Positions 1 to 10,769 of a stretch of 64,000 nt of DNA are shown here, one piece after another. The notes below the pieces were generated by a model. It did not search any database. It saw only the letters and a list, made by a program, of their open reading frames with translations, and was not told the origin of the DNA. Position 1 is the stretch's first letter; every line of letters starts with the position of its first letter. The position numbers were made by a program, and so were the translations under genes. Source of the DNA: Shinisaurus crocodilurus (taxonomy: Eukaryota > Chordata > Lepidosauria > Squamata > Shinisauridae); contig CM037883.1 of assembly GCA_021292165.1 (NCBI GenBank), forward strand, positions 8,385,434-8,449,433, read 5' to 3'.

Positions 1-106
1 AAAGACAGCTTAAAGTCTGAAGTGACCCATACAAGGGGGCACTTGGTGAGAGCGAAGTACACATCGAGGGTGTGAGCTTTGGAGCAAGGGGTCCCGTCCG
101 CTAACA
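1..106 (+). mobile_element. Family-A LTR, 3' end (cut by window start)
   Basis: This is the reverse complement of the first ~110 bases of the solo LTRs at 13.9, 37.0 and 38.3 kb and ends in the same way (GTCCCGTCCGCTAACA), so this copy faces the other way. It stops exactly inside a palindromic hAT-like element, whose first ~15 bases are missing, so the LTR probably inserted into that element. The expected 5-bp target copy on the left lies outside the window. Confidence 0.75.
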
Positions 107-294
107 GCTCCAATGTCAGTGGGGCAGTGTATCCACTCTGGATTTTAGCCTGAACTTTAAAGGAGCTATCCATGGTTCTGGACCCTATTATTCCCAAAAT
201 AGGTTTGGCACCATGGATAGCTCCTTAAAAGTTTGGAGTAAAATCTGGAGCGGACATGCAACCCCGTGGACATTGGGGTCTCCAGACTCCACTG
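107..294. mobile_element. Palindromic hAT-like MITE, family M1 (subtype B), 5' end missing
   Basis: The sequence holds the M1 signature: two inverted copies of GGAGCTATCCATGG facing each other around a short centre, flanked by CAGTGGGGC-type arms, and ending in CTCCACTG. Six copies occur in the window. The left end is replaced by the LTR at 1-106. Non-coding; hAT assignment rests on the 8-bp target duplication of the sister copy at 60740-60947. Confidence 0.75.
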
Positions 295-377
295 ATGCTT
301 ACCATTGCACTTGTAGAATCAAGTACTATCATTTTTGGGAACAGGTGGATATATGCTGTAGTGTTAAGGAAAAGAGT

Positions 378-475
378 CATGGGAAGATGCCTTATACTGA
401 GGCATATACCATTGGTCTATCTAACTCAGTGTTATCTACACTGACTGGTGGCAGCTGCTATTCAGGAAGAAAAGA
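378..475 (-). mobile_element. tRNA-derived SINE, family S2, 3' part
   Basis: Reads on the minus strand as the S2 body (CTGCCACCAGTCAGTGTAG, then the TAGATAGACCAATGG block and the TATAAGGCATCTTCC end). It lacks the tRNA head. It lies inside the open frame 213-635, which explains that frame as accidental. Confidence 0.65.
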
Positions 476-738
476 GAAGTCATCGGCGACGCTCCTGCAC
501 CAACAGACGGATAGGTTTGTCAATGAGCCTCCAAAAGGGAAAACAAAAATCAATTGCAATAATCACCAATGTGCACCTGCACATTTTCAATATGGTTTTA
601 AAAATGTATTAACCTCTTTGTCACTTCTTAAATAAAAGTGCTTAATCAAAACCTAGAGCCCAGAAGAAAAATCGCAGTGACATAATAAAATGGATCCCAA
701 ATGCTTGAAAGAAATATAGGTAGTGGAGGAGAAGAGTA

Positions 739-788
739 CACACACGTGTGTGAGTGTGTGCACACACACATACACACACACACACACC
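739..788. repeat. (CA)n/(TG)n microsatellite
   Basis: Alternating CA with a short GTGTGTG inversion in the middle, so the array is partly self-complementary. It creates the repetitive His-Thr and Cys-Val stretches seen in open frames here. Confidence 0.95.
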
Positions 789-999
789 AGGTATTTTTTT
801 CTTTTCCGGCCAGGTATGCAGGAAGAAGGGGAAAGGGCAAGAATGATCAATGTCTCCCTGAAATATTTATAGAAATCTACAGCCAAATTCCACTGCTGTT
901 TGAAGATGAAGAATGCCTCTTATCTCCCTCCATCGGGTCAAAGAATCAAAACTACCTCTACCTTTCTTATTTGCTTCCAAGAAAAAGGAACAAGGCTGA

Positions 1000-1070
1000 G
1001 GTGTGTGTGTGTGTGTGTGCGTGCCTGTGGGTGTGCGTCTATGGAACCTAAACAATTTGGGGGGGGGGGG
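1000..1070. repeat. (GT)n microsatellite and poly-G run
   Basis: A GT array at 1000-1023 is followed by a run of twelve G at 1059-1070. No gene is seen in the surrounding DNA between 476 and 1209. Confidence 0.95.
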
Positions 1071-1209
1071 AAAGGAAGCAAGAAAGCATACAGGGGAAGA
1101 CTTAAAGTATTCTGCATATGACTAGTTCTTCAAAAGGGACTGCCATATTGCCATACCAATGGATCCCATGTGGATAACCATTTTACTACACAGCCCCACC
1201 TGATGCATG

Positions 1210-1787
1210 ATGGGGGTCATCCCATGAAGCTGATTGATGGGAGATTCAGGACAGATAAAAGGAAATAGTCAGTGGAGACTATTTTGGTGACTCCTTTGTC
1301 GGTAGGGCTTCTGTTTGAGCTTTCTAGGAGCTATCCATGGTGCTCCGTGTTGGTGAACCTATTTTGGGGATGGTGAGACCTGCATGTACAGCTCCTAGAA
1401 AGCTCAGAATAAAAGCTGCAATGGATAAGGAGCCCCACTGACACAGGCATCACCAGCCTCCACTGAAAGTCCTTCTTCACACAGGACATAGTTAAACTAC
1501 AGAATTCACTTCCACAAGATATAGTGATGGCCACTAAAAGGGGATTGGACAAATTCATAGAAGAGAAGGCTATCAATGGTTGTGACTGAGTCCTGATGGC
1601 CATATGCTACCTCCAGTATCAGAGGAGGTATGCCTATGTGCACCAGTTGCTGGGGAACATGGGAAGGAGGGTGCTGTTGCACTCATGTCCTGCTTGTGGG
1701 ATCCTGGTTGGCCACTGTGTGTGAACAGAATGCTGGAAACTAGGTGGACCCTTGTGATCCAGCATGGCTCTTCTTATGTTCTTATGA
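1210..1787 (+). mobile_element. CR1/L3-type LINE 3' end, interrupted
   Basis: The end of a CR1-like LINE: a degenerate reverse transcriptase tail (CCCATGAAGCTGATTG, later CAAGATATAGTGATGG) followed by a 3' UTR ending TCTTCTTATGTTCTTA. It is split by the M1 element at 1270-1465; the uninterrupted copy at 6238-6622 shows the flanks join cleanly. Truncated at the 5' end and not coding. Confidence 0.75.
1270..1465. mobile_element. Palindromic hAT-like MITE, family M1 (subtype A), nested in a LINE
   Basis: Terminal inverted repeats CAGTGGAG and CTCCACTG bound a 196-bp element with the internal inverted pair around CTAGGAGCTATCC. It sits in a CR1/L3 3' end, so it is younger than that LINE. The flanking target copies are degraded. 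Confidence 0.8.
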
Positions 1788-3175
1788 AAATCCTCTTCAT
1801 AGGAGAGGCTTTCAGAACTGGTGAAAATGGGCACAAAAACTGGAAAAGCAACAAATTTTCACTGGTAGGATGGAAAGGGGTAGGGCAAGGAGATGGAGTG
1901 TGACCCTCTGGGGAACCCCTGTGTGCTGGATTGGGACTCCAGGCAGGCCAGATTTGAGCCCCAGACCTGATTTTCCTTAACCCTGGATTAAATGATAGCA
2001 TAGACGACATGTTTCTCTTAAAGTGTGTGCTAATTATTCTATACTTGTGTGTTAGCAGTCTATTTCTTTGCAATGAGGCCAATCCATCCTTAAGGGGTTC
2101 TGTTGGGGATACCAACACTGTTTTAGATGCAACCATTGTTTCATCACGTTATGGCATGCTAAATGAAATGAAAGAATTTTGGGATTGGCATGCAAGTTTA
2201 AACAGGATTTTCATTGTTATTATCCATCTGCCATTTTGTAACATCTGCTTGTGTGAACTAAAAGAAAAGCTTTCCCAAGCAGTTTTTGTTTGTTTGTTTG
2301 TTTGTTTTAGGAAGCATTGAATAATGTAAGTTTGAGATTCATCATAGATAAATGGGGGTTCTTCTAAGTTACAACTATGATATGAATGTAACATTGAGTT
2401 TTTAAAGTTTTATGAATTATATATTTACATGCAGGTCAATTAAGTATAAAATATTTTAGTTATATATTAGGGCTGAGTATTGTAGAGTTTGTCAGATTTG
2501 GTTTATTCTTTGAGTGTTGTCTTTCTGGAGCAGGGGTGTGGAAATTTTGGGCTTGCAGGATCTATCCCCCCCCCCCACACACACACACCCAGAACCCTGA
2601 GATTCACCAACTGGAGTTTGCTGCAAAAAATATGCAGTTAGAAATAAAAAATTAAAATATCTGAGTCCAGGATTTTTTGCATGGAATGACTGTGATCTCA
2701 CATGGTGCAGAACTCCATTCCTGGTTATCCCAAAGTTTCTCCATTCCAGTAGTATAATGTGTGTGTGTGTGTGTGTGTGTATGTGCTCAAGTCATTTTGT
2801 TACTCCTATTGTTAAGCTTAACGGGAGTTGGAAATCCTTGCCAACTGTACAAAACGCACAGAGATCTATCATGTAGATCAAGAACTACCTTCTACCCACC
2901 ACTATTTTAGAGCATGTAATTTTGTATAATTTTGATTTTTTTACAGATTCCCTTGATAAAGAGATTTTCTCAAAATGTGTTGAGACAGATGAGTTTTGCA
3001 GCAGTCCCTTTTTTCAAATTTAGCTCCATCCCCAGCGTCTTGGAGTCTGGGGACGTCAGTTGCAGTTCTAAAAAATCTCGGAATTGGTGGGTGGATGTAT
3101 CTTTTCTCTAGCGTGCATGTAAGTAAATGGATAAGCATGAACGCTAACCATGCAGTGGTACTACTCAGCCTGTTA

Positions 3176-3214
<39 letters not shown>

Positions 3215-3508
3215 ACCTCCTCCAGGCTGCTGAGGTATATTGCAATCTGTCACCAATCAGTTTTAGGAAGATTTTTATTATTTATTTGCTAGGATATCTC
3301 TGACTGAAAGAACAACCCCCCCTTCCGGCTTTTCAAGCAGTAGAGAACTATAGCAGATTGAATGAATATAGTATGCAGAAGCTAGAGTAGAGCCTTCAGC
3401 AATGCATAAGTGTCAGCAAGGTGAGACCTGCAAAACAGTCATTGATATGTGAATTGTACTGTTCCTATTTCAGTTTGTGAAGGTTTGGAGAGTATGGGAA
3501 TTCACAGT
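1788..3508. other. Stretch without a recognisable gene
   Basis: Unassigned DNA. It contains a (GTTT)n run at about 2286-2310, a C-run with CA repeats at 2568-2588, a (GT)n array at 2757-2784 and a (CA)n array at 3179-3213. No open frame here looks like a protein family I know. Confidence 0.6.
3179..3213. repeat. (CA)n microsatellite
   Basis: About 17 uninterrupted CA units. Confidence 0.97.
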
Positions 3509-3979
3509 TGTGGTGGCGTAACCCCACAATTCAGTTCCCTGGTGTATGTCTGCATTAGTATGTTTAGTGAGTATAGAATGTTGAACTGAGTGGGTGTGGT
3601 TTGTGATGTCTTGGAAAGGGTGGGGGGAGGAGTATATAAGGAGTGTTTGAGTGATGTCAGAGTTAGTGTGAGTTGGTGTGGAGTGTTTGTTAGGTGTGTT
3701 GGGAGTTGAGGAGTTATGTTAGTTGGGTTGTTGTCTGTCAGGAGTTTTGAGAGAAATCAGTGCTTGTATGAGGAGTGAAAGTATTTAGAGTTATAGGGAC
3801 TTAGGTTAATTATAAAGTGTTTGGTGTAGGCAGGTTTAAAGTTATTTTCTGGAACTAAGATTTTGAGAATTAAAATAAACTTATTTTTATTTTGTTTGCT
3901 ACCCAAATCCTACGTGTCAGCTTGGTGTTATTAACCTGCATTACTTTTAAATCTACACACACACACACCTTTGTACCCA
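3509..3979 (+). mobile_element. Probable solo LTR (gypsy-like, family B)
   Basis: Starts TGTGGTGGCGTAACCCC and ends CCCA. A TATA-like GAGTATATAAGGAG lies near 3630 and a poly-A signal AATAAA at 3874, in the order expected for U3-R-U5 on the plus strand. Both sides carry CAGT (3505-3508 and 3980-3983), a possible 4-bp target copy; the exact right border is uncertain because of a CA run. The start resembles the minus-strand start of family A. No internal viral genes are present. Confidence 0.55.
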
Positions 3980-4205
3980 CAGTATCATAAATTTAAGCTA
4001 GATCCTTAATAACCAGTATTAATCTTTTCCCTCATTAGTAGGGGAAAGGTTTCATTTGACCCTCCCCTCAGGTTTTTAAGTGTTGATGGACCAGGCGCAT
4101 ATACCTGAGAAGGGTTTATGCACCTGGTCCTAAAGTGTAAGGGACTGTGTGGTCGCAACAGTCCATTCTGAAAGTTTGAAAGATTGTGGGCACAATGAAG
4201 CCCAT

Positions 4206-4340
4206 ACATCAAGGGTGGACAATTTGTGGCACTCCAGATGTTTTGGCCGACATCACCCATCAGCACTAGCCAGCATGGCCAATGGTGAAGGATCATGGGA
4301 GCTGTGGGCCAGAACATCTGGAGAGAAACACATGGCCCAT
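4206..4340. mobile_element. Palindromic hAT-like MITE, family M2, diverged
   Basis: Contains the M2 core: CTCCAGATGTTTTGG on the left and CCAGAACATCTGGAG on the right, around CAGCATGGCCAATGG. The arms pair imperfectly. Non-coding; related copies lie at 6653, 8362, 20592 and 27764. Confidence 0.7.
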
Positions 4341-4939
4341 CCTTTCCTTACCTGCATGGAAGCACAGGAGTCAGTTACACTCTCATGAGAGACCAATCAG
4401 AAAAGCTAAAGAGAATGCTAGGTTCAGAGGCACGGTACCACTGAATACAAGATGTTGGCTGTTATGCAAGTAGGTAATGTTAGACCATGGGCCTAACTGT
4501 TAGGGATGTTTCTGCAACAGACTCAAATGAATTTGAATTTCTAAGAATCTGACTCCCGGATTCTGCAGCGGACCAGCTTTTCCCGAGTTTCACAGATTCT
4601 GCAGACTTCTGGACTGTTTTTTTCCCCTTCTTCTTTCCATAATTTTGTATAATAAAATAATAATACATTGACCATCCGTGACAATCAATGTACATGTCCA
4701 GCAGGCCACCAGACTAACAACATGTTTTTAAACAGAAGAAGATAAGATGCTGCAGTGGACCCCAGCCTGCCCCGGTGCTAATGCTTGGACTGTGTATCAC
4801 TGCCCCACATCACTGGGCTCTCTCTCTGGGTGGTCATTTGGGCCTGCCTTGGCTGTGGGGCCCTGAAACTTGGCTCCAAGATCCAGCCCTAGCTGCACCA
4901 TTGGTTGTTGGGGCCAAACAGAAAGAGGGAGCTGCTGCT
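4341..4939. other. Stretch without a recognisable gene
   Basis: Nothing assignable. The part around 4500-4640 begins with GTTAGGGATG, as other unclassified repeats in the window do, but shows no second border. Confidence 0.5.
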
Positions 4940-5182
4940 ATTATTTGTATTTGTATTATTACATTTATATCCCACCATTTTTTTCCTCTTGCAAGGAACC
5001 CAAGGCAGCTTACATGGTTGTCTTCCTCTCCATTTTATCCTCACAAAAATCCTGTGAGGTAGGTCAGGCTGAGAGTCCATGGCTTGCCCAAAGTCACCCA
5101 GTGAGCTTCATGGCCAAGTGGGGACTAGAACCTGGATTTCCTGAGTCCCAGTCCAACACTCTAACCATTACGCCACACTGGC
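4940..5182 (-). mobile_element. tRNA-derived SINE, family S1
   Basis: On the minus strand it begins GCCAGTGTGGCGTAATGG, followed by the B-box-like part (here AGGTTCTAGTCCCC), a central block (TGACTCTC/AGCCTGACC type) and an L2-like tail near CTGCCTTGGGTTCC, ending in an AT-rich repeat. The head resembles a tRNA-derived Pol III promoter. Diverged copy. Confidence 0.85.
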
Positions 5183-5689
5183 ATATAAGAGGTACTTTAC
5201 CATCCCACTAAGGATGAGTTCATGGAGACCACCATTCTAGCACATGGTCTAACGCACATCTGCACTGGGATGTGTGGCAAAATGGCCACTTGGCAACATG
5301 ACGCAGTTGACCAAGCATCCCAAGGTGAGAGAGCTCAGTTAAGAAGACCATAACAGACATGACTTTAAATCCATATCTGGACATTACAGCTTTGTTCTTT
5401 TTTATTCTAGGGTAGGGTCCCCAATCCAGATCTTAAAAGTTCCCCGGCTCCATGCTAGGGTCCTGAACTGGATGAGCCTCCTCCTGTACTACTGGAGTAA
5501 AAAAAAAATAATGGGAGGAAAATATGTCACTGAAAGAAATGGATTTAAAGTAACATCTGTTTTGGTCCTTAGATTACCTGAATGGGCTCAACATGTTGAC
5601 AGGATTTAGGGCCAAAACTAGGGATGCGTGGATCAGCAAAACTTGAGCTCACTGAAGTTCTCCAAATTCCACACTGTTGCCTTCATATC
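5183..5689. other. Stretch without a recognisable gene
   Basis: No repeat or gene that I can assign. Confidence 0.5.
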
Positions 5690-5800
5690 CTGCTTGTGGC
5701 CTTCTGGAAGCCTCTGGATGACCGTTATGTGAACCAGGATGCTAGATTAGATGGACCTTTGTTCAGATCTAGCAGGGGTCTTATGTTCACAATGCACATA
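5690..5800 (+). mobile_element. CR1/L3-type LINE 3' end fragment
   Basis: Matches the last ~110 bases of the family (TCCTGCTTGTGG, GCTAGATTAGATGGACC, CTTATGTTC). Too short to be coding. Confidence 0.65.
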
Positions 5801-5835
5801 CTCTGTTTAACTGAAGGCTTTTACATGGGGTGGGG

Positions 5836-5859
5836 GGGAATGGAAATTTGATGGGGGGG

Positions 5860-5901
<42 letters not shown>

Positions 5902-5903
5902 AA
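5836..5903. repeat. Poly-G and (GA)n microsatellite
   Basis: Short G runs lead directly into about 20 GA units with one AAAG interruption. Confidence 0.95.
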
Positions 5904-6237
5904 CAAGCAGCACATGCTGCTTTCAAAAGCCCATTCCTTAGAGTGGGTCTCATTTCAGCTACGGATTTGAGTAAGTAAATCTATCCATCAATGTCGCCAG
6001 TTCTTAATCCTATACTTCATAGCAATGCAGAAAGCATTCAGCAGTATGAAATGTTTATTCTTCTCCTCCCCCGATAGGATCTTGCACTAAGAGGCAACAA
6101 CAAAGGACCCCAATGGCAAACATTTCTTTTAAGACAAGCATTATTGTATTATGAATTTACCATATTATGCCAGAGGTGTACAGAATTATGTATGGTGTGG
6201 AGAAAGTGGATAGGGAGAAATTTTTCTCCCTCGCTCA

Positions 6238-6622
6238 TAATACTAAAAACTGATTGGTGGGAGACTCAGGACAAATAAAAGGAAGGACTTATTCACACAG
6301 TGCAGAGTTAAACTATGGCATCCACTTCCACAAGATATAGAGATGGCCACCAATTTGGAGAGCTTTAAAAGGGAATTGGACCAGTTCATGAAGGAGAAGG
6401 TGATCAATGGCTACTAGTCCTGATTGGCTGTATGCTACCTCCAGTATCGAGAGGCAGTATGCCTATGTACTCCAGTTGCTGGGAAACATGGGCAGGAGGG
6501 TGCTGTTGCACTCATGTCCTGCTTGTGGTTTCCCATGGGCAGCTGGTTGGCCACTGCGTGAACAGAATGCTGGACTAGATGAACCTTTGGTCTGATCCAG
6601 CATGGCTCTTCTTAAGTTCTTA
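6238..6622 (+). mobile_element. CR1/L3-type LINE 3' end, most complete copy
   Basis: Starts in the reverse transcriptase tail (GATTGGTGGGAGACTC) and runs through CAAGATATAGAGATGGCC to GCTCTTCTTAAGTTCTTA. A single block of about 385 bp. It serves as the intact reference for the interrupted copies at 1.2 and 36.6 kb. Confidence 0.8.
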
Positions 6623-6652
6623 GCACACTAAAAAGAAGTAGGCTATAAACCA

Positions 6653-6779
6653 GGGATAGGGAACACGTAGTCCTCCAGATATTGTTGGACTGTAACTCCC
6701 ACCATCCCTCACCATTGGCTATGCTGGCTAGGGCTGATGGGAGTTGCAGTCCAGCAACATCGGGAGGGCCACATGCCCT
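6653..6779. mobile_element. Palindromic hAT-like MITE, family M2
   Basis: The left arm (TGTTGGACTGTAACTCCC) and right arm (GGGAGTTGCAGTCCAGCA) are inverted copies around CCATTGGCTATGC. A hairpin-forming non-autonomous element of about 125 bp. Confidence 0.8.
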
Positions 6780-6882
6780 GCTAGTGGCTTTGCTGTGGGC
6801 AGCTGGTCAACCAATGTGTGAGCAGAATGCTAGACTAAATGGACCCTTGGTCTGATCCAGCATTGCTCCTCTTATATTTTTA
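6780..6882 (+). mobile_element. CR1/L3-type LINE 3' end fragment
   Basis: Matches the final ~100 bases of the LINE (GGGCAGCTGGTCAACC, GGACCCTTGGTCTGATCC). It abuts the M2 element on its left. Confidence 0.7.
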
Positions 6883-7493
6883 TTTACCAGAAACTGTCCC
6901 CCAAAGTATGCTTTATGGTTACTTGATTGATCTGTTTCAGTTAGATAAGGTTATGACTTCTAGGTTGCACAATGAGGGCATCACAAAGTTTTGTGTGATG
7001 CTTTATCAATAAATACTTTTTTAAAAAAAACATTGAAGCACTAGCAGCAGCAGCTCTTAGGTTCCTTCTAAGGGTGCACATTCAAAATGAATGAGCCCTC
7101 TTTATTTAAGTTTCCTTATGAAAATAAATGGATATTCAAACTAATGAATTCCAAATGAAAAATCCATTAGTTAACCCTTCTTTTGAATTGTTTCCCATTA
7201 GATCCTGTTAAGATGAAAAATTGAACAAGAACAGTCTGTAGTGTACAGGTCACAGAAAGGTTACAGGGAGGTTGACCAGGGACTGAGCAAGCAGTGAAAT
7301 TAACAGATATAAAATGGGGAATCTGTCATATCTATCTGAATTTGACAGGTCTGATTTCAGTGGGATGGTTGTACAATTCCTGAAAATGTGATGCCGTATA
7401 GGTGGAACGGACCAAAGTTGGCAACAGAAGAATAATCGGGGACATGGGAACATGAATGGGAGTAACAAACAGAATGAATGAAATAGTTCTAAT
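6883..7493. other. Stretch without a recognisable gene
   Basis: Unassigned. The minus-strand open frame at 7250-7672 runs through a minisatellite and a SINE and is not credible as a gene. Confidence 0.5.
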
Positions 7494-7606
7494 CTGGTTA
7501 TGAAAACAAGTGGAAAAGCAGCAGAAACAAGTGGAAAAACAGGTGGAAAAGCAGATGAAACAAAGTGGAAAAACAAGTGGAAAACAAGTGGAAAAGCAGA
7601 TGAAAG
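7494..7606. repeat. Short minisatellite, AAGTGGAAAA type
   Basis: Irregular tandem copies of a unit near ACAAGTGGAAAAGCAGATGA, seven or more cores of AAGTGGAAAA or a close variant. Confidence 0.85.
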
Positions 7607-7617
7607 CATGTGTACCT

Positions 7618-7802
7618 GGGTTCTAGTCCCCGCTTGGCCATAAAACTCACTGGGTGACTTTGGGCCAGTCACTGACTCTCAGCCTAACCTACCTCACAGG
7701 GTTGTTGTGAGGATAAAATGGAGAGGAGGATGAGGATAATGTAAGCCGCCTTGGGTTCTTTGCAGGAAAAAAGGTGGGGTATAAGCATTTATCCATGTAT
7801 AG
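7618..7802 (+). repeat. Duplicated SINE block plus 20-bp templated stretch
   Basis: Bases 7618-7784 are identical, as far as I can read, to 7886-8052 inside the next SINE (167 bp). The following 20 bases, 7783-7802, are identical to 8862-8881, about 1.1 kb away. The block is a 5'-truncated S1 SINE by content but seems to have been copied locally rather than retroposed. Confidence 0.8.
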
Positions 7803-7854
7803 CATCATACCATCTCAAAAGGAGCCCAGCATAATTCCCTGCCTTGAGTAATGG

Positions 7855-8082
7855 AAGAATTACTGGACTGGGACTCGGGAGATCCGGGTTCTAGTCCCCG
7901 CTTGGCCATAAAACTCACTGGGTGACTTTGGGCCAGTCACTGACTCTCAGCCTAACCTACCTCACAGGGTTGTTGTGAGGATAAAATGGAGAGGAGGATG
8001 AGGATAATGTAAGCCGCCTTGGGTTCTTTGCAGGAAAAAAGGTGGGGTATAAATATAATGAATAAATAAATAAATAAAATTA
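7855..8082 (+). mobile_element. tRNA-derived SINE, family S1
   Basis: Starts near TTACTGGACTGGGACTCG, then a B box (GGGTTCTAGTCCCC), central block, L2-like tail (GTAAGCCGCCTTGGGTTC) and an AATA repeat. The very 5' end is altered. It carries unusual bases (CTTGGCCATAAAAC) shared only with the duplicate at 7618. Confidence 0.85.
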
Positions 8083-8120
8083 ATGATGAAAATGGAATAA
8101 CTAAACAAAAGAAATCTTAC

Positions 8121-8149
8121 ACACACACACTCACACACACACACACGAA
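8121..8149. repeat. (CA)n microsatellite
   Basis: CA repeats with two interruptions. Confidence 0.9.
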
Positions 8150-8361
8150 CACAATCTGATGGAAGGTGATGGCAGGCCCACTTCCCTCCCAGTTGTCACT
8201 GATGGTGTTGATGTGAAGATCCCCTGAGAATTTCATCTAATCTTGTTGGCATTTTTTTTTAATGTCCCTTGACATTCCTATCAATGTTGTGCCTGTAGCC
8301 TGAGCAAATTTTGAGGGGATGATCCCATAATTGCAAGGCTTGGGTACAGCTGCATCTCTCT

Positions 8362-8497
8362 AGACCAGCCTTCCCCAAACTGGTACCTTCCTGATGTTTT
8401 GGATCACAACTCCCATTATCCCTGTCATTGGCTATGGTGGCTGCAGCTGATGGGAGTTGACGTTCAAAACATATGGAGAGCACCAAGTTGAAGATGT
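8362..8497. mobile_element. Palindromic hAT-like MITE, family M2
   Basis: Starts TTCCCCAAACTGGTACC and ends near GAGAGCACCAAGTTGAAG, with inverted ACAACTCCCATTA and GATGGGAGTTGACG inside. The arms are moderately diverged. Confidence 0.8.
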
Positions 8498-8501
8498 TTG
8501 C

Positions 8502-8606
8502 TCTAAAGAACCCCCGATTTGCATTGGTCAGGGGTGAATAGTCAAGGATTATGGGATTTTTAGTCTAAATCATCTGGAGGGCACCAGGCTGGGCAAGTCT
8601 GGACTA
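8502..8606. mobile_element. Half of an M2 MITE
   Basis: Only the right half is recognisable (GATTATGGGATTTTTAG, CATCTGGAGGGCACCAGG). It lies just after a fuller copy. Confidence 0.6.
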
Positions 8607-9307
8607 AGACATTCAGAAAATCATTAGGATGGTAGGAAGAGCTGAGCGAGTATCAGCAAAGAAGCAAGTCATCCAAGACTCTGATGAAATAATTATGTGA
8701 TCAAATAACAAAAATCTCTTCTCTGATGGCAGGTCTTATCCCTGGCATGTTATCCTTGATCTTTCAGAACATATTTGTTGGAACTTACACTTCTCATAAA
8801 CACAGTTCACACTTCTGTTTCTTTATGCGTGGTGTGGAAACAGCTGTTCTGAAAAAGAGCAAAGCATTTATCCATGTATAGTTTTTTTTTTGCTTTATCT
8901 TGGATGCACAGAAGCAATATATATATATATATATATATATATAGTGGTGACATTTTAGTTCCTTGAGCTTTGTAATCTTTGCTTGAATGGTATTGCCCCA
9001 ATGATTTTTATAGGTACAGAGGAATGTAGAGGAGGAGGATCAACTGACCAGAGATAAATCATCTGGCCAGTCAAGGCTGAGTTCAACCATATAGTTGGCA
9101 AAAATTTATGAAGCATTTATACAAAGGTATAAATATCCCAACTTCAGATATGTGCTATAGATCAGGAATTATCCAACGTTGTACTTGTGAGCTTTCCCAA
9201 ATTAACAAAGCAATGTCCCAACTCTTCTCAAGTATAAATAAGACCAAGCAGAGATAAATAGGTTGCCTGTCTGTCTACTAAACAAGCTGGTGCCATACAC
9301 TCGTATT
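8607..9307. other. Stretch without a recognisable gene
   Basis: Unassigned DNA with a (TA)n array at 8918-8943. Confidence 0.5.
8918..8943. repeat. (TA)n microsatellite
   Basis: About 13 TA units. Confidence 0.95.
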
Positions 9308-9500
9308 TGGAATGTGGGAAGCTGTCTTACACCAGGTCAGAGTATTTGTCCATCTAGCTCAGCTGATCTTTGTGGTCTCGAGCAGAGAAAATCTTCCCAT
9401 CACCTGTTCTTTTTAGCTGGAGATCCCAAGGACTGAATTTGGGACCTTCTACATGTAAAAAAAACTGTGCTCGAAACACAAGGTTATGGCCATATTCATC
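9308..9500 (-). mobile_element. tRNA-derived SINE, family S2
   Basis: On the minus strand: tRNA-like head with a B box (the complement of GGGACCTTCTACATG), then the S2 body and a 3' end complementary to GGGAAGCTGTCTTACACC. Diverged, with the A box poorly preserved. Confidence 0.7.
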
Positions 9501-9892
9501 ACTCAATGATGACTACATCCAGTTGATGACATTCATCATGTGTAGGCACTTTTTCCTCTCTAGGAAAAAGTTTGAGGATAGAAAAAGTATGGATAATGAG
9601 AGGGAGGAGGTGTTTGGGTGTACTAAGGATTTGGGAGGTAGGGCATGAAGGGGATATAGAAATAGTTTGAAAGATCCTTAGATCCTTGCCCAATTGCAGC
9701 TGTCATATACATTTCTAAAATTTGAAAGTTATTCCAGATGCCCTTACCCTAATATAATGCAATTAAATAATTTGAAGATATTCTGAATACCTTGCCCAAT
9801 TTAAGAAGCTTCCCTAAAGTTAAACATTTTCTTCACCTTGATTGTCTAGCTAATGGTTTTTCAAGTCACTTGTCTTTAGCATTAAAAGGCAC

Positions 9893-10500
9893 TGAACTTC
9901 AGTCAACCAAAAAGAAATAGTAAGGCTTGCTTTTATTAAGTTATAAAATACAAGTTCAAACTAATACACACACTAAAAATCCTTATACAAAGATGAATAA
10001 AAAAAGATTTCAAACTTACAAATATTTTGCTGAGAAAGGGCTACTTCCCTTGAGAATTCGCTATGCAATGCTGTGGATTTCAATCTCGCCCCAATTTCAG
10101 AGGAAATACTGGAAGCTACATATTGTGAGATCTGGCTTTATATCCTGTTCCTTTGTGCATTATCCTAAAATTCACACCCAGAAAACTAAAAGCTAGCTGC
10201 TAACTTTAAGCTAGCAGATTGGTCCCTTATTGGTGGTCCACCTCTCTTGGAAGACCCTTCCTCTATTCTTAAGTTCCCTTCTCTTGAGAGTAATAGTGGT
10301 GTGATGTTTGCGATCTCCTGATCTATGGAAATACCCCACATTTCCTAATAAGTTCTCTCTGGTTTTTACTGTTTGCCCCTTTCTTTACTGGGCAAAATCT
10401 GTAGCCACTTCTCAGCATGTTCCTCTTAACATGAATGTGTACCTGCTTCTAAGTCACAAGTAACCTTCAGACACTGTCCCTAACTTCCAGACCCCCAACA
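9893..10500 (-). mobile_element. Possible LTR, unproven
   Basis: On the minus strand it starts TGTTGGGGGTCTGG, has a CCAAT-like element, GGATATAAAGCC as a TATA candidate near 10140, and AATAAAAG near 9930. The order fits an LTR, but I find no matching target duplication and the far border is unclear. It could be ordinary DNA. Confidence 0.3.
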
Positions 10501-10769
10501 GACTTTGGTTAGGCAATTCAATGCATACTGGCACCACTCTTAGCAAAGCCACTATGGTGGGCCTTTATAACCTTGGCCTTAATGAGCAGTTACTCATCTA
10601 TACCTTCACTTCACATGGGTGAAATAGATCTCTCACCACCTGAAGTGCCTACACCTGACAAGGAAGTGCATCAGCACCACACAGTTGGTAGGTGTCTCGG
10701 TGGCATATACGGTAACCACTGACACAGGTTGACACCGAAGATTTAAATCCCTTTAGGCATCCCTTAGGC

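Noticed and set aside
213..635. Open frame of 140 codons near the window start
   Set aside because: It is built from an M1 element and an antisense SINE fragment.
739..1055. Histidine-, cysteine- and valine-rich open frames
   Set aside because: They are translations of CA/GT microsatellites.
9893..10500. A confirmed LTR here
   Set aside because: TATA- and poly-A-like motifs fit, but no target duplication or second border could be found, so it is kept only as a low-confidence feature.
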